A stretch of 64,000 bases of DNA. Source: Mauremys mutica (Eukaryota; Chordata; Testudines; Geoemydidae). A program made the translations under genes and the position numbers. The stretch spans positions 310,001 through 374,000 of the forward strand of contig NW_025422895.1 in NCBI RefSeq assembly GCF_020497125.1. Direction: 5' to 3'. Positions 38,050 through 47,780 of the stretch are shown here, one piece after another. Positions within the stretch are counted from its first letter, which is position 1, and every line of letters starts with the position of its first letter. The notes beneath the pieces were generated by a model. The model saw only the letters and a program-made list of their open reading frames with translations. It was not told where the DNA came from and searched no databases.

Positions 38050-40008
38050 GCCCCGACGGGCCTCTACAGAGAGATACAAGCACTACAAGAAAATTGCAAA
38101 TCCAAATACCTGCTCCTCCAATGGGAACTCTCCCACGCAAAGTCCCCTGGTCACTGGCTCCTGTGCCGCTGCTCGCTAGCTCCTGTGCATCTGCCAGGCA
38201 GAGCAGCCGCTTTTATAGGCCCCTCCTCAGCCTAGCTCCGCTCCCTACTCAGGGCTCCACAGCCCGCTCAGCAGTCTGCCCCGACGGGCCTCTAGAGAGA
38301 TATGCAAGCACTACAAAGAATTGGAAATCCACAAACACAGGTGAAAATCCAATACCTGCTCCTCCAATGGGAACTCTCCCACTCAAACTCCCCTGTTCGC
38401 AACCCTGTTTGCTGGCTCCTGTGCAGCTGCCTGGCTGGGTGGCCGGTTTTATAGGCCCCTCCTCAGCCTAGCTCCGCCCCCTACTCAGGGCGCCGCAGCC
38501 CGCTCAGCAGTCTGCCCCGACGGGCCTCTACAGAGAGATACAAGCACTACAAAGACAGATGCAAATCCACAAAGACAGATGCAAATCCAAATACCTGCTC
38601 CTCCAATGGGAACTCGCTCATGCAAAGTCCCCTGCTCACTGACTCCTGTGCCGCTTCTCGCTGGCTCCTGTGCCGCTGCCTGGCTGGGTGGATGCTTTTA
38701 TAGGCCCCTCCTCAGCCTAGCTCAGACCCCTACTCAGGGCGCCACAGCCCGCTCATCAGTCTGCCCCGACGGGCCTCTACAGAGAGATACAAGCACTGCA
38801 AAGACAGATGCAAATTCACAAAGACAGATGCAAATCCAAATTCCTGCTCCTCCAATGGGAACTCTCCCACGCAAAGTCCCCTGTTCGCCGGCTCCTGTAC
38901 CGCTGCTCGCAGCTTTGCCGCTGCCTGGCTGGGCGGCCGCTTTTATAGGCCCCTCCTCAGCCTAGCTCCGCCCCCTACTCAGGGCGCCGCTGCCCGCTCA
39001 GCAGTCTGCCCCGACGGGCCTCTACAGAGAGATACAAGCACTACAAAGACAGATGCAAATCCACAAAGACAGATGCAAATCCAAATACCTGCTCCTCCAA
39101 TGGGAACTCTCCCACGCAAACTCCCCTGTTCACTGGCTCCTGTGCCGCTGCTCACTGGCTCCTGTGCCGCTGCCTGGCCGGGTGGCCGCTTTTATAGGCC
39201 CCTCCTCAGCCTAGCTCCGACCCCTACTCAGGTCGCCGCTGCCCGCTCAGCAGTCTGCGCCGACGGGCCTCTAGAGAGAGATACAAGCACTACAAAGACA
39301 TATGCTTATCCACAAAGACAGATGCAAATCCAAATACATGCTCCTCCAATGGGAACTCTCCCACGCAAACTCCCCTGTTCGCTGCCTCCTGTGCCGCTGC
39401 TAGCTGGCTCCTGTGCGGTTGCCAGGCAGAGCGGCCGCTTTTATAGGCCCCTCCTCAGCCTAGCTCCGCCCCCTACTCAGGGCGCCGCTGCCCGCTCAGC
39501 AGTCTGCCCCGACGGGCCACTACAGAGAGACACAAGCACTACAAAGACAGATGCAAATCCACAAAGACAGAGGGAAATCCAAATACCTGCTCCTCCAATG
39601 GGAACTCTCCCATGCAAACTCCCCTGTTCGCTGCCTCCTGTGCCGCTGCTCGCTGGCTCCTGTGCCGCTGCCTGGCTCGGTGGCCGCTTTTATAGTCCCC
39701 TCCTCAGCCTAGCTCCGCCTCCTACTCAGGGCGCCTCTGCCCGCTCAGCATTCTGCCCCGACGGGCCTCTACAGAGAGATACAAGCATTACAAAGACAGA
39801 TGCAAATCCACAAAGACAGATGCAAATACAAATACCTGCTCCTCCAATGGGAACTTTCCCACGCAAACTCCCCTGTCCGCTGGCCCCTGTGCCGCTGCCT
39901 GGCTGGGCGGCCGCTTTTATAGGCCCCTCCTCAGCCTAGCTCCGCCCCCTACTCAGGGCGCCGCTGCCCGCTCAGCAGTCTGCGCCGACGGGCCTCTAGA
40001 GAGAGATA
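38050..40008. repeat. Triplicated segment, copy 3
   Basis: Matches 24690-26655 at offset 13352 until about 40008, where AAGAAATACAAAGATGC replaces the partner sequence. It retains the unit missing at 34-36 kb. Confidence 0.8.
38910..39101 (-). promoter_or_regulatory. Representative satellite promoter, minus orientation
   Basis: Worked example in block II, read on the minus strand. CCAAT on the plus strand at 39097-39101; octamers as plus-strand ATGCAAAT at 39073-39080 and 39053-39060, again 20 bp apart; GC box as CCGCCCC at 38968-38974; TATA box as CTTTTATA at 38940-38947. Octamer-to-TATA distance is about 105 bp, the same as in the plus-orientation example at 4159-4345. The predicted start is near 38912. 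The next unit upstream repeats the layout with its TATA at 39189-39196. Confidence 0.7.
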
Positions 40009-42178
40009 CAAGAAATACAAAGATGCAAATCCACAAAGACAGATGCAAATCCAAATACCTGCTCTTCCAATGGGAACTCTCCCACACAAACGCCCCTGTT
40101 CGCTGGCTCCTGTGCCGCTGCTCGCTGGCTCCTGTGCCGCTGCCAGTCTGGCGGCCGCTTTTATAGGCCCCTCCTCAGCCTAGCTCCGCCCCCTACTCAG
40201 GGCGCCGCTGCCCTCTCAGCAGTCTGCCCCGACGGGCCTCTACAGAGAGATACAAGCACTACAAAGACAGATGCAAATCCACAAAAACAGACGCAAATCC
40301 AAATACCTGCTCCTCCAATGGGAACTTTCCCACTCAAAAACCCCTTTTCACCGCCCTGTTTTCTGGCTCCTGTGCCGCTGCCTGGCTGGGAGGCCGCTTT
40401 TACAGGCCCCTCCTCAGCCTAGCTCCGCCCCCTACTCAGGGCGCCGCTGCCCGCTCAGCAGTCTGCCCCGACGGGCCTCTACAGAGAGATACAAGCACTA
40501 CAAAGTCAGATGCAAATCCACAAAGAGAGATGCAAATCCAATACCTGCTCCTCCAACGGGAACTCTCCCACGCAATCTCCCCTGTTCTCCGCCCTGTTCG
40601 CTGGCTCCTGTGCCGCTGCTCGCTGGCTCCTGTGCCGCTGCCTGGCTGGGCGGCCGCTTTTATAGGCTCCTCCTCAGCCTAGCTCCGCCCCCTACTCAGG
40701 GCGCCGCTGCCCGCTCAGCAGACTGCCCCGACGAGCCTCTACAGAGAGATACAAGCACTACAAGAAAGATGCAAATCCAAATACCTGCTCCTCCAATGGG
40801 AACTCTCCCACACAAATTCCCCTGTTCGCTGGCGCCTGTGCCGCTGCTCGCTGGCTCCTGTGCCGCTGCCTGGCTGGGTGACCGTTTTATAGGCCCCTAA
40901 TCAGCCTAGCTCCGCCCCCTACTCACTGCGCCGCTGCCCGCTCAGCAGTCTGCCCCGACGGGCCTCAACAGAGAGATACAAGAACTACAAAAACAGATGC
41001 AAATCCACAAAGACAGACGCAAATCCAAATACCTGCTCCTGCAATGGGAACTTTCCCACTCAAGAACCCCTTTTCACCGCCCTCTTTTCTGGCTTCTGTG
41101 CTGCTGCCTGGCTGGGCGCCCGCTTTATAGGCCCCTCCTCAGCCTAGCTCCGCCCCCTACTCAGGGCGCCGCTGCCCGCTCAGCAGTCTGCCCCGACGCG
41201 CCTCTACAGAGAGATACAAGCACTACAAAGACAGATGCAAATCCACAAAACAGATGCAAATCCAAATACCTGCTCCTCCAATGGGAACTCTCCCACGTAA
41301 TCTCCCCTGTTCTCCGCCCTGTTCGCTGGCTCCTGTGACGCTGCTCGCTGGCTCCTGTGCCGCTGCCTGGCTGGGCGGCTGCTTTTATAGGCTCCTCCTC
41401 AGCCTAGCTCCGCCCCCTACTCAGGGCGCCGCTACCCGCTCAGCAGTCTGCCCCGACGGGCCTCTATAGAGAGATACAAGCACTACAAAGACAGATGCAA
41501 ATCCACAAAGACAGATGCAAATCCAAATAACTGCTCCTCCAAAGGGAACTCTCCCACGCAAACTCCCCTGTTCGCTGGCTCCTGTGCCGCTGCAGGGCTG
41601 GGCGGCCGCTTTTATAGGCCCCTCCTCAGCCTAGCTCCGCCCCCTACTCAGGGCTCCACAGCCGGCTCAGCAGTCTGCCCCGACGGGCCTCTACAGAGAT
41701 ATACAAGCACTACAAAGACAATTGGAAATCCAAAAAGACAGATGCAAATCCAAATACCTGCACCTCCAATGGGAACTCTCCCTTTCAAAGTCCCCTGTTC
41801 ACTGGCTCCTGTTCCGCTGCTCGCTAGCTCCTGTGCATCTGCCAGGCAGAGCGGCCGCTTTTATAGGCCCCTTCTCAGCCCTGCTCCGCCCCCTACTCAG
41901 GGCGCCGCTGCCTGCTCAGCAGACTGACCCGACGGGCATCTACAGAGAGATACAAGCACTACAAAGACAAATGCAAATCCACAAAGACAGATGCAAATCC
42001 AAATACCTGCTCCTCCAATGGGAAATCTACCACGCAAACTCCCCTGTTCGCTGCCTCCTGCGCCGCTGGCTCCTGTGCCGCTGCCTGGCTGGGCATCCTC
42101 TTTTATAGGCCGCTCCTCAACCTAGCTCCGTCCCCTACACTGGGCGCCGCTGCCCGCTCAGCAGTCTGCCCCGACGGG

Positions 42179-43204
42179 CCTCTACAGAGTGATACAAGCA
42201 CTACAAAGACAGATGAAATCCAGAAAGACAGATGCAAATCCAATAACCTGCTCCTCCAATGGGAACTCTCTCACGCAAACTCCTCTGTTCGTTGGCTCCT
42301 GTGCCGCTGCTCGCTGGCTCCTGTGCCGCTGCCTGGCTGGGTGGCCGCTTTTATAAGCCCCTCCTCAGCCTATATCCGCCCCCTACGTAGGGCACCGCAG
42401 CCCGCTCAGCAGTCTGCCCCGACGGGCCTCTACAGAGAGATACAAGCACTACAAAGACAGATGCAAATCCACAAAAAGGATGCAAATCCAAATACTGCTC
42501 CTCCAATGGGAACTCTCCCATGCAAACTCCCCTGTTCACTGGCTCCTGTGCCGCTGCCTGGCTGGGTGGCCGCTTTTATAGGCCCCTCCTCAGCCTAGCT
42601 CCGACCCCTACTCAGGTCGCCGCTACCCGCTCAGCAGTCTGCCCCGACGGGCCTCTAGCGAGAGATACAAGCACTACAAAGACAGATGCTTATCCACAAA
42701 GACAGATGCAAATCCAAATACCTGCTCCTCCAATGGGAATTCTCCCGCGCAAACGCCCCTGTTCGCTGGCTCCTGTGCCGCTGCTCGCTGGCTACTGTGC
42801 CGCTGCCTGAATGGGCAGCCGCTTTTATAGGCCCCTCCTCAGCCTAGCTCCGCTCCCTACTCAGGGCACCGCTCCCCGCTCAGCAGTCTGCCCCGACGGG
42901 CCTCTACAGAGAGATACAAGGACTACAAAGACAGATGCAAATCCACAAAAATTATGCAAATCCAAATTTGCTCCTCCAATGGGAACTCTCCCATGCAAAC
43001 GCCCCTGTTCACTGGCTCCTGTGCCGCTGCTCGCTGGCTCCTGTGCGGCTGCCAGGCAGAGCGGCCGCTTTTATAGGCCCCTCTTCAGCCTAGCTCCGCC
43101 CCCTACTCAGGGCGCCGCTGCCCGCTCAGCAGTCTGCCCCGACGGGCCTCTACAGAGAGATACAAGCACTACAAAGACAGATGCAAATCCACAAAGACAG
43201 ATGC
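42179..43204. repeat. Duplicated segment, copy 2 (~1 kb)
   Basis: Partner of 12240-13265, lying just left of the LINE insertion. A related but more diverged version lies at 48.5-49.25 kb on the other side of the LINE. Confidence 0.75.
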
Positions 43205-43648
43205 AAATCCAAATACTTGCTCCTCCAATGGGAACTCTCCCATGCAAACTCCCCTGTTCACTGTTTCCTGTGCCGCTGCTCGCTGGCTCCTGTGCCGCTG
43301 GCTGGCTGGGCGGCCGCTTTTATAGGCCCCTCCTCAGCCTAGCTCCGCCCCCTATTCTGGGCGCCGCTGCCCGCACAGCAGTCTGCCCAGACGGGCCTCT
43401 AGAGAGAGATACAAGCACTACAAAGACATATGCAAATCCACAAAAAAGATGCAAATCCAAATACCTGCTCCTCCAATGGGAACTCTCCCATGCAAACTCC
43501 CCTGTTCACTGGCTCCTCTGCCGCTGCTCGCTGGCTCCTGTGCCGCTGCCTGGCTGGGTGGCCGCTTTTATAGGCCCCTCCTCAGCCTAGCTCCGACCAC
43601 TACTCAGGTCGCCGCTGCCCGCTCAGCAGTCTGCGCCGACGGGCCTCT

Positions 43649-43658
43649 AGAGAGAGAT
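43649..43658. repeat. LINE target-site duplication, left
   Basis: AGAGAGAGAT, identical to 47771-47780. It is the ordinary satellite sequence that precedes ACAAGCACTAC in many units, so the pre-insertion site can be read directly. Confidence 0.9.
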
Positions 43659-43671
43659 GATGATGATGATG
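43659..43671 (-). repeat. LINE 3' microsatellite tail
   Basis: GAT repeated on the plus strand (CAT/ATC in element sense) directly after the target duplication. The last GAT of the duplication could equally belong to the tail. Short tandem tails of this kind are typical of RTE-group elements. Confidence 0.75.
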
Positions 43672-43707
43672 TTCGTCCATCGTTTTCGAAGAAGACCTTA
43701 ACATCTA

Positions 43708-46700
43708 TCAGGTTGTGAGCTGTCCACAGTGCGTCCGCAAATGGCTGGTAAGGCCAATACGGGCACGGAATGTTCTGCCACATGTCGGGCAGACATGCGT
43801 GGGCACCACTGTTACAACATTTGCAGCTCTGGCTTTACGGAGTGCTCGCTTCTCTTGTGCTAGTGTTATCCTTCTAGCTTCAGATGTCTGGCAGCCTTGG
43901 TGGATCAGCGTACGCCATGTCGATCGGTCTTGTGCCAGGGTTTCCCAGGAGGTGATGTCGATATCCAGGGACTTAAGAGAGGCTTTCAGCGTATCTTTGT
44001 ATCGCTTCTTTTGTCCCCCGTGCGATCGCTTTCCTTGAGACAGCTCACCATAGAAGAGCTGTTTGGGGATGCGGTGGTCTGGCATCCTCACAACATGGCC
44101 TGCCCAGCGTGTCTGGGCTTTCATAAGCAGAGTGTAAACTGATGGCAGGCCTGCTCTGGAAAGGACTTCTGTGTCAGGCACCTTATCCTGCCACCGAATC
44201 CTCAGAAGTCTGCGGAGGCAAGTCGTGTGGAAGTGGTTCAATTGCCTAGCGTGCCTCCTGTATACAGTCCAGGTCTCACTGGCATACATCAAGGTAGTTA
44301 GCACTACTGCTCGGTAGACTTTAAGCTTTGTAGCAAGGCTTATTCCACGGCGGTCCCACACGTTGGTCAGCAGTCCGCCAAATGCAGAGCTTGCCTTGGC
44401 GATTCTGCAGTTGACCTCGATGTCAATTGTCACTGCACGGGAGAGGGTGCTGCCAAGGTATGTAAATTGGTCCACTGCTTGCAGCTTTTGCCCCTTCACT
44501 GTGATGATGGGCTCTTGGTGTTGGGCTTTCGGAGCTGGCTGGTGCATCACTTCGGTTTTCTTTATGTTGATAAGAAGGCCAAAGTTATCGCATGCTGCTG
44601 CGAATTTGTCCATGCTGGCTTGCATTTCCTGCTCTGATCCAGCATTCAGGGCACAATCGTCAGCAAAAAGGAGGTCTCGTAGCACAGTCTCCTTTATCTT
44701 GGTGACAGCCTGGAGTCTTCGCAGGTTGAACAGTTTCCCATCAGTCCTGTATCTCAGGCTGACTCCCAAGGAACTGTTCTGAAAGGCGTCTGACAGCATG
44801 GCTGAAAACATCATGCTGAACAGGGTCGGTGCCAACACACACCCTTGCTTGACACCATTTGTGACGGGAAAGGCCTCTGAAGCTACTCCGTCGTCCAGAA
44901 CACGAGCCGTCATGCCGTCGTGGAACTGACGTACCATCAGGATGAATCTATCAGGGCACCCAAACTTCGACATGATACGCCACAGACCTTCACGACTGAC
45001 AGTGTCAAAAGCCTTAGTGAGATCCACAAAGATGGTGTACAGTTCACGATTCTGCTCTTGACACTTCTCTTGGAGCTGTCGGACTGCGAAGATCATGTCC
45101 ACAGTGCCACGCTCTTTACGAAAGCCGCACTGTGTCTCGGGTAATAGACCCTGTTCCAGGTGGTCAATCAGGCGATTCAGCAACACTCGTGCAAGGATCT
45201 TGCCTGCGCTGGAAAGCAATGATATTCCTCTATGATTGTCGCAGACTTTTCGATTTCCTTTCCTCTTGTAGAGGTGTACGATGGATGCATCTTTCAATTC
45301 CTGAGGAATAGACCCTTGATTCCAGAAGGACTGAAACAGTTGAGTGAGTTTGTCAACAAGCACTGCACCACCATCCTTATAAACTTCTGCTGGGATCGCA
45401 TCAGATCCTGAGGCCTTGCCACTGGACAGCTGGCTGATGGCCTGTAGGATTTCAGACTCTGATGGTGGAACGTCCAGACTGTGGTTGATATCCGCCTGGG
45501 GCATTCTATCAATCGCCTCGTTATTAATGGAAGATGGGCGGTTCAGTACGGATTGAAAATGCTCAGCCCAACGCTGTAGAATCAGAGTCTTCTCAGTAAT
45601 GAGAGTTACACCATCTAAATCCAGTAAAGGAGAGCTCCCTGAGGGCCGAGGTCCGTACAAGGATCTGAGGGCTTCGTAGAACCGTTTGGCATCGTTTCTA
45701 TCAGCAAACATCTGGATTTCACCTGCCTTGGCACTCAACCAGGAGTCCTGCATCTTGCGAAGCTTGTTCTGTACGGTCCTGCGAGTGTTGTTAAAGGCAT
45801 TTTTCTTAGCTGATGACGACGGGTCGTTCTGATGAGCACGGTAAAGGCGGTGCTTTTCAGCAAGTAAGGCCTTGATCTCTTCATCGTTTTCATCAAACCA
45901 GTCCTGCTGTTTCCTGTGTGAGGGTCCAAGAACCTTTAGTGCAGAAGAGTGCACAATATTCCGGAAGCGTTCCCAGTCCTTCTCAGCATTTTCCTCTAAT
46001 TGCAGCTCTAAGAGTTGGTTGTCAAGATCTTCTGCTAGTAAAGCTGCTGTATTGGGGTTCCTCAGTTTACTGACGTTAATCTTTTTCACCACAGCTCTGT
46101 TTCCCTGCGGACGTCTCTTTGGCTTGATGTAAAGGCTTAATTTAGAGATGATGAGTCTATGATCAGTCCAACAGTCAGCACTCGGCATGGCCTTAGTCAC
46201 CCTTACATCCTGTCTATCTTTCCTCCGCACGATGACATAATCAATGAGATGCCAGTGCTTGGAGCGTGGATGCATCCAGGACGTCTTTTTGCGAGTGGGC
46301 AGGCGGAAGATAGTATTGGTAATGATCAGATCATGAGCCACACATGTCTTCAGGAGTAGTAGGCCATTGCTGTTACATTTGCCGATTCCATTTTTTCCAA
46401 TGACGCCATCCCAGGCAGAGTGATCAGATCCTACTCTCGCGTTAAAATCGCCAAGTAGAATCAGCCTGTCGGTACGCTTCACGGATGAGAGTAGGGCATC
46501 AAGATCTTCATAAAACTTGTCCTTTACTTCATCCGGATTCGTCATTGTGGGTGCGTAAGCGCTGATTAGTATAGCTTGCTTTCCTCTCGGTAGTGGAAGA
46601 TGCAGTGTCATGAGTCGGTCGTTCACACCCTTGGGAAGACTGGCAAATTTGCGGACAAGTTGATTCTTAACCGCAAAGCCAACTCCAGATTCACGACGTT

Positions 46701-47013
46701 CGTCACTGCTACGTCCACACCAGAAGAATGTGTAACCACCCCCTATTTCTGTGAGCTGACCTTCGTTGGCTAGACGAGTTTCACACAAGGCTGCAATATC
46801 GATGTTAAATCTTGCGAGCTCTCTAGCGACCAGGGCTGTTCTTCTTTCTGGTCGATCTGCTGAGGGGTTGTCTTGAAGCGTGCGTACGTTCCATGTACCA
46901 ATAATGAGTGGTGTCACCTTGCGGTTTGTTATTTGAAGTTTTGTTGTTCGACCGCGTAAGATGGGATCCCCTCCAGCCGCGGTAAGCTGGCCAGGGTTCC
47001 GTGAAGCAAACAA
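43708..47013 (-). CDS. LINE polyprotein: AP endonuclease + reverse transcriptase + C2H2 finger
   Basis: The protein nicks target DNA and primes reverse transcription of its own RNA there. Residue numbers count from the first codon of the open frame. Endonuclease (about 35-290): N42 in GTWNVRTL, E79 in CETRL, LGDFNARVG at 187-195 and the WTDH motif at 282-285. Reverse transcriptase (about 520-860): VDLTKAFD with D664, the NGVKQGCVLAPTLF block at 719-732, catalytic FADD at 783-786 and FTYLGSTLS at 850-858. A C2H2 finger (C1075, C1078, H1091, H1095) lies near the C-terminus. No internal stop is seen. The frame opens after a TAA at about 47017-47019 with a TTG codon, and the first ATG is at residue 135, inside the endonuclease. 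The true start is therefore unresolved: a non-AUG start, a damaged upstream start, or a frameshift. Database copies of this family are often labelled craniofacial development protein 2-like. Confidence 0.9.
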   Translation of the reverse strand: MFASRNPGQLTAAGGDPILRGRTTKLQITNRKVTPLIIGTWNVRTLQDNPSADRPERRTALVARELARFNIDIAALCETRLANEGQLTEIGGGYTFFWCGRSSDERRESGVGFAVKNQLVRKFASLPKGVNDRLMTLHLPLPRGKQAILISAYAPTMTNPDEVKDKFYEDLDALLSSVKRTDRLILLGDFNARVGSDHSAWDGVIGKNGIGKCNSNGLLLLKTCVAHDLIITNTIFRLPTRKKTSWMHPRSKHWHLIDYVIVRRKDRQDVRVTKAMPSADCWTDHRLIISKLSLYIKPKRRPQGNRAVVKKINVSKLRNPNTAALLAEDLDNQLLELQLEENAEKDWERFRNIVHSSALKVLGPSHRKQQDWFDENDEEIKALLAEKHRLYRAHQNDPSSSAKKNAFNNTRRTVQNKLRKMQDSWLSAKAGEIQMFADRNDAKRFYEALRSLYGPRPSGSSPLLDLDGVTLITEKTLILQRWAEHFQSVLNRPSSINNEAIDRMPQADINHSLDVPPSESEILQAISQLSSGKASGSDAIPAEVYKDGGAVLVDKLTQLFQSFWNQGSIPQELKDASIVHLYKRKGNRKVCDNHRGISLLSSAGKILARVLLNRLIDHLEQGLLPETQCGFRKERGTVDMIFAVRQLQEKCQEQNRELYTIFVDLTKAFDTVSREGLWRIMSKFGCPDRFILMVRQFHDGMTARVLDDGVASEAFPVTNGVKQGCVLAPTLFSMMFSAMLSDAFQNSSLGVSLRYRTDGKLFNLRRLQAVTKIKETVLRDLLFADDCALNAGSEQEMQASMDKFAAACDNFGLLINIKKTEVMHQPAPKAQHQEPIITVKGQKLQAVDQFTYLGSTLSRAVTIDIEVNCRIAKASSAFGGLLTNVWDRRGISLATKLKVYRAVVLTTLMYASETWTVYRRHARQLNHFHTTCLRRLLRIRWQDKVPDTEVLSRAGLPSVYTLLMKAQTRWAGHVVRMPDHRIPKQLFYGELSQGKRSHGGQKKRYKDTLKASLKSLDIDITSWETLAQDRSTWRTLIHQGCQTSEARRITLAQEKRALRKARAANVVTVVPTHVCPTCGRTFRARIGLTSHLRTHCGQLTT

Positions 47014-47770
47014 TGTTTAGGGCACCTTTTCTAGCCCCTTCCTCTTGCTACGGAGGTGAGCAGTGCGGTCCTAAAAAGGGCTGCTCAGTCACTCAGGTAG
47101 ACGCCGAATCCAGCTGTTGCTTCGATCAGCAAGAAGACGACCATTAGACCTGAGCCGCCTGTGTGCAGGTCCACGGCTACAGCTCCCAGTGTATCCACAC
47201 CTGCTGCTTCGTCGCTCGCCCATCGCCACAGGACTTTGAAATTTACGGAAGTTAGATGTCAAGACTTGCGCGTGAATTGGATTAAAGTGAGGGAGAGGTG
47301 CGCATAGTCAGCCTCACTCTCTCTTCCCAGATCCCATCTTGCTCCAATGGCAGGACAAGAGTCGAGACGGTTGGAGATGGGCTGGGCGCAGTGGTTGACC
47401 AGGGCATCTTTCGTGTCTTGCCGTGCTCTTAGCGTACCACGTCGCTTGCAGAAACCGCCTTCATGACCGTTGGTCTTATTCCAAAAGGTCTCATCCGCTC
47501 AATCCGCCGGAGTCTGTCTTCACATGCTCGGGATAGACAAAGCCCTATCTCACCGGAGGTCTAAGCCCAACGGCTACCCTCAACCTGGTTTGGCCAGCCT
47601 GTCGAAGCTGTTGCCCGGGGTGTGGCCGCTGCGCATGCTACAGCTACAGGGAGCCACAGGTGAGAGCTGAGTGACAGGTGGGGACCAAAGGTGGACGAGC
47701 TGCCCTGAAGGGACACGACGTGCCCCCACACCAGAGGTGCTACCCCTCCCTGAACACCCCATACACCCCA
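47014..47770 (-). other. 5' region of the LINE
   Basis: About 757 bp between the element's 5' end and the long open frame. In element sense it begins TGGGGTGTATGGGG. Short frames overlap it, but none has a recognisable domain, so I call no ORF1. It would be expected to hold the internal promoter and perhaps the missing translation start. Confidence 0.6.
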
Positions 47771-47780
47771 AGAGAGAGAT
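47771..47780. repeat. LINE target-site duplication, right
   Basis: AGAGAGAGAT, followed at once by ACAAGCACTACAAAGG, the satellite continuation. Identical to 43649-43658. Confidence 0.9.

Larger units (their letters stand above)
6346..43658 (-). repeat. Promoter-like satellite, block II (promoters point left)
   Basis: About 37 kb of the same satellite in the opposite orientation, around 155 units by length. Plus-strand reading of a unit gives ATGCAAAT twice, CCAAT, a CTCC-rich stretch, CTTTTATAGG, then CCGCCCCC. Successive CTTTTATA motifs at 38940, 39189, 39438, 39687 and 39914 show spacings of 249, 249, 249 and 227 bp, the difference being a 22-bp module in the leader. Several sub-segments of 1 to 8 kb occur two or three times. 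The block ends at the target-site duplication of the LINE. I see no gene, RNA gene or unique sequence within it. Confidence 0.95.
43659..47770 (-). mobile_element. RTE-like non-LTR retrotransposon, apparently full length
   Basis: A 4112-bp insertion in a satellite unit, read on the minus strand. It has a ~757-bp 5' region, one 1101-codon endonuclease/reverse-transcriptase frame, a 3' untranslated region under 50 bp and a short CAT/ATC microsatellite tail in place of poly(A). It is flanked by the 10-bp duplication AGAGAGAGAT. The single long frame, short 3' end and trinucleotide tail fit the RTE group (established knowledge). The exact clade is inferred and would need a phylogeny. The 5' end at 47770 borders the target duplication directly, so there is no sign of 5' truncation relative to the insertion. 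Confidence 0.88.

Noticed and set aside
6346..43658. CRISPR array or bacterial repeat
   Set aside because: Units are ~240 bp with no short repeat/unique spacer pattern, and the linked elements are eukaryotic transposons with introns.
44363..44782. Plus-strand open frames within the LINE
   Set aside because: Shadows of the minus-strand endonuclease/reverse-transcriptase frame; no domain.
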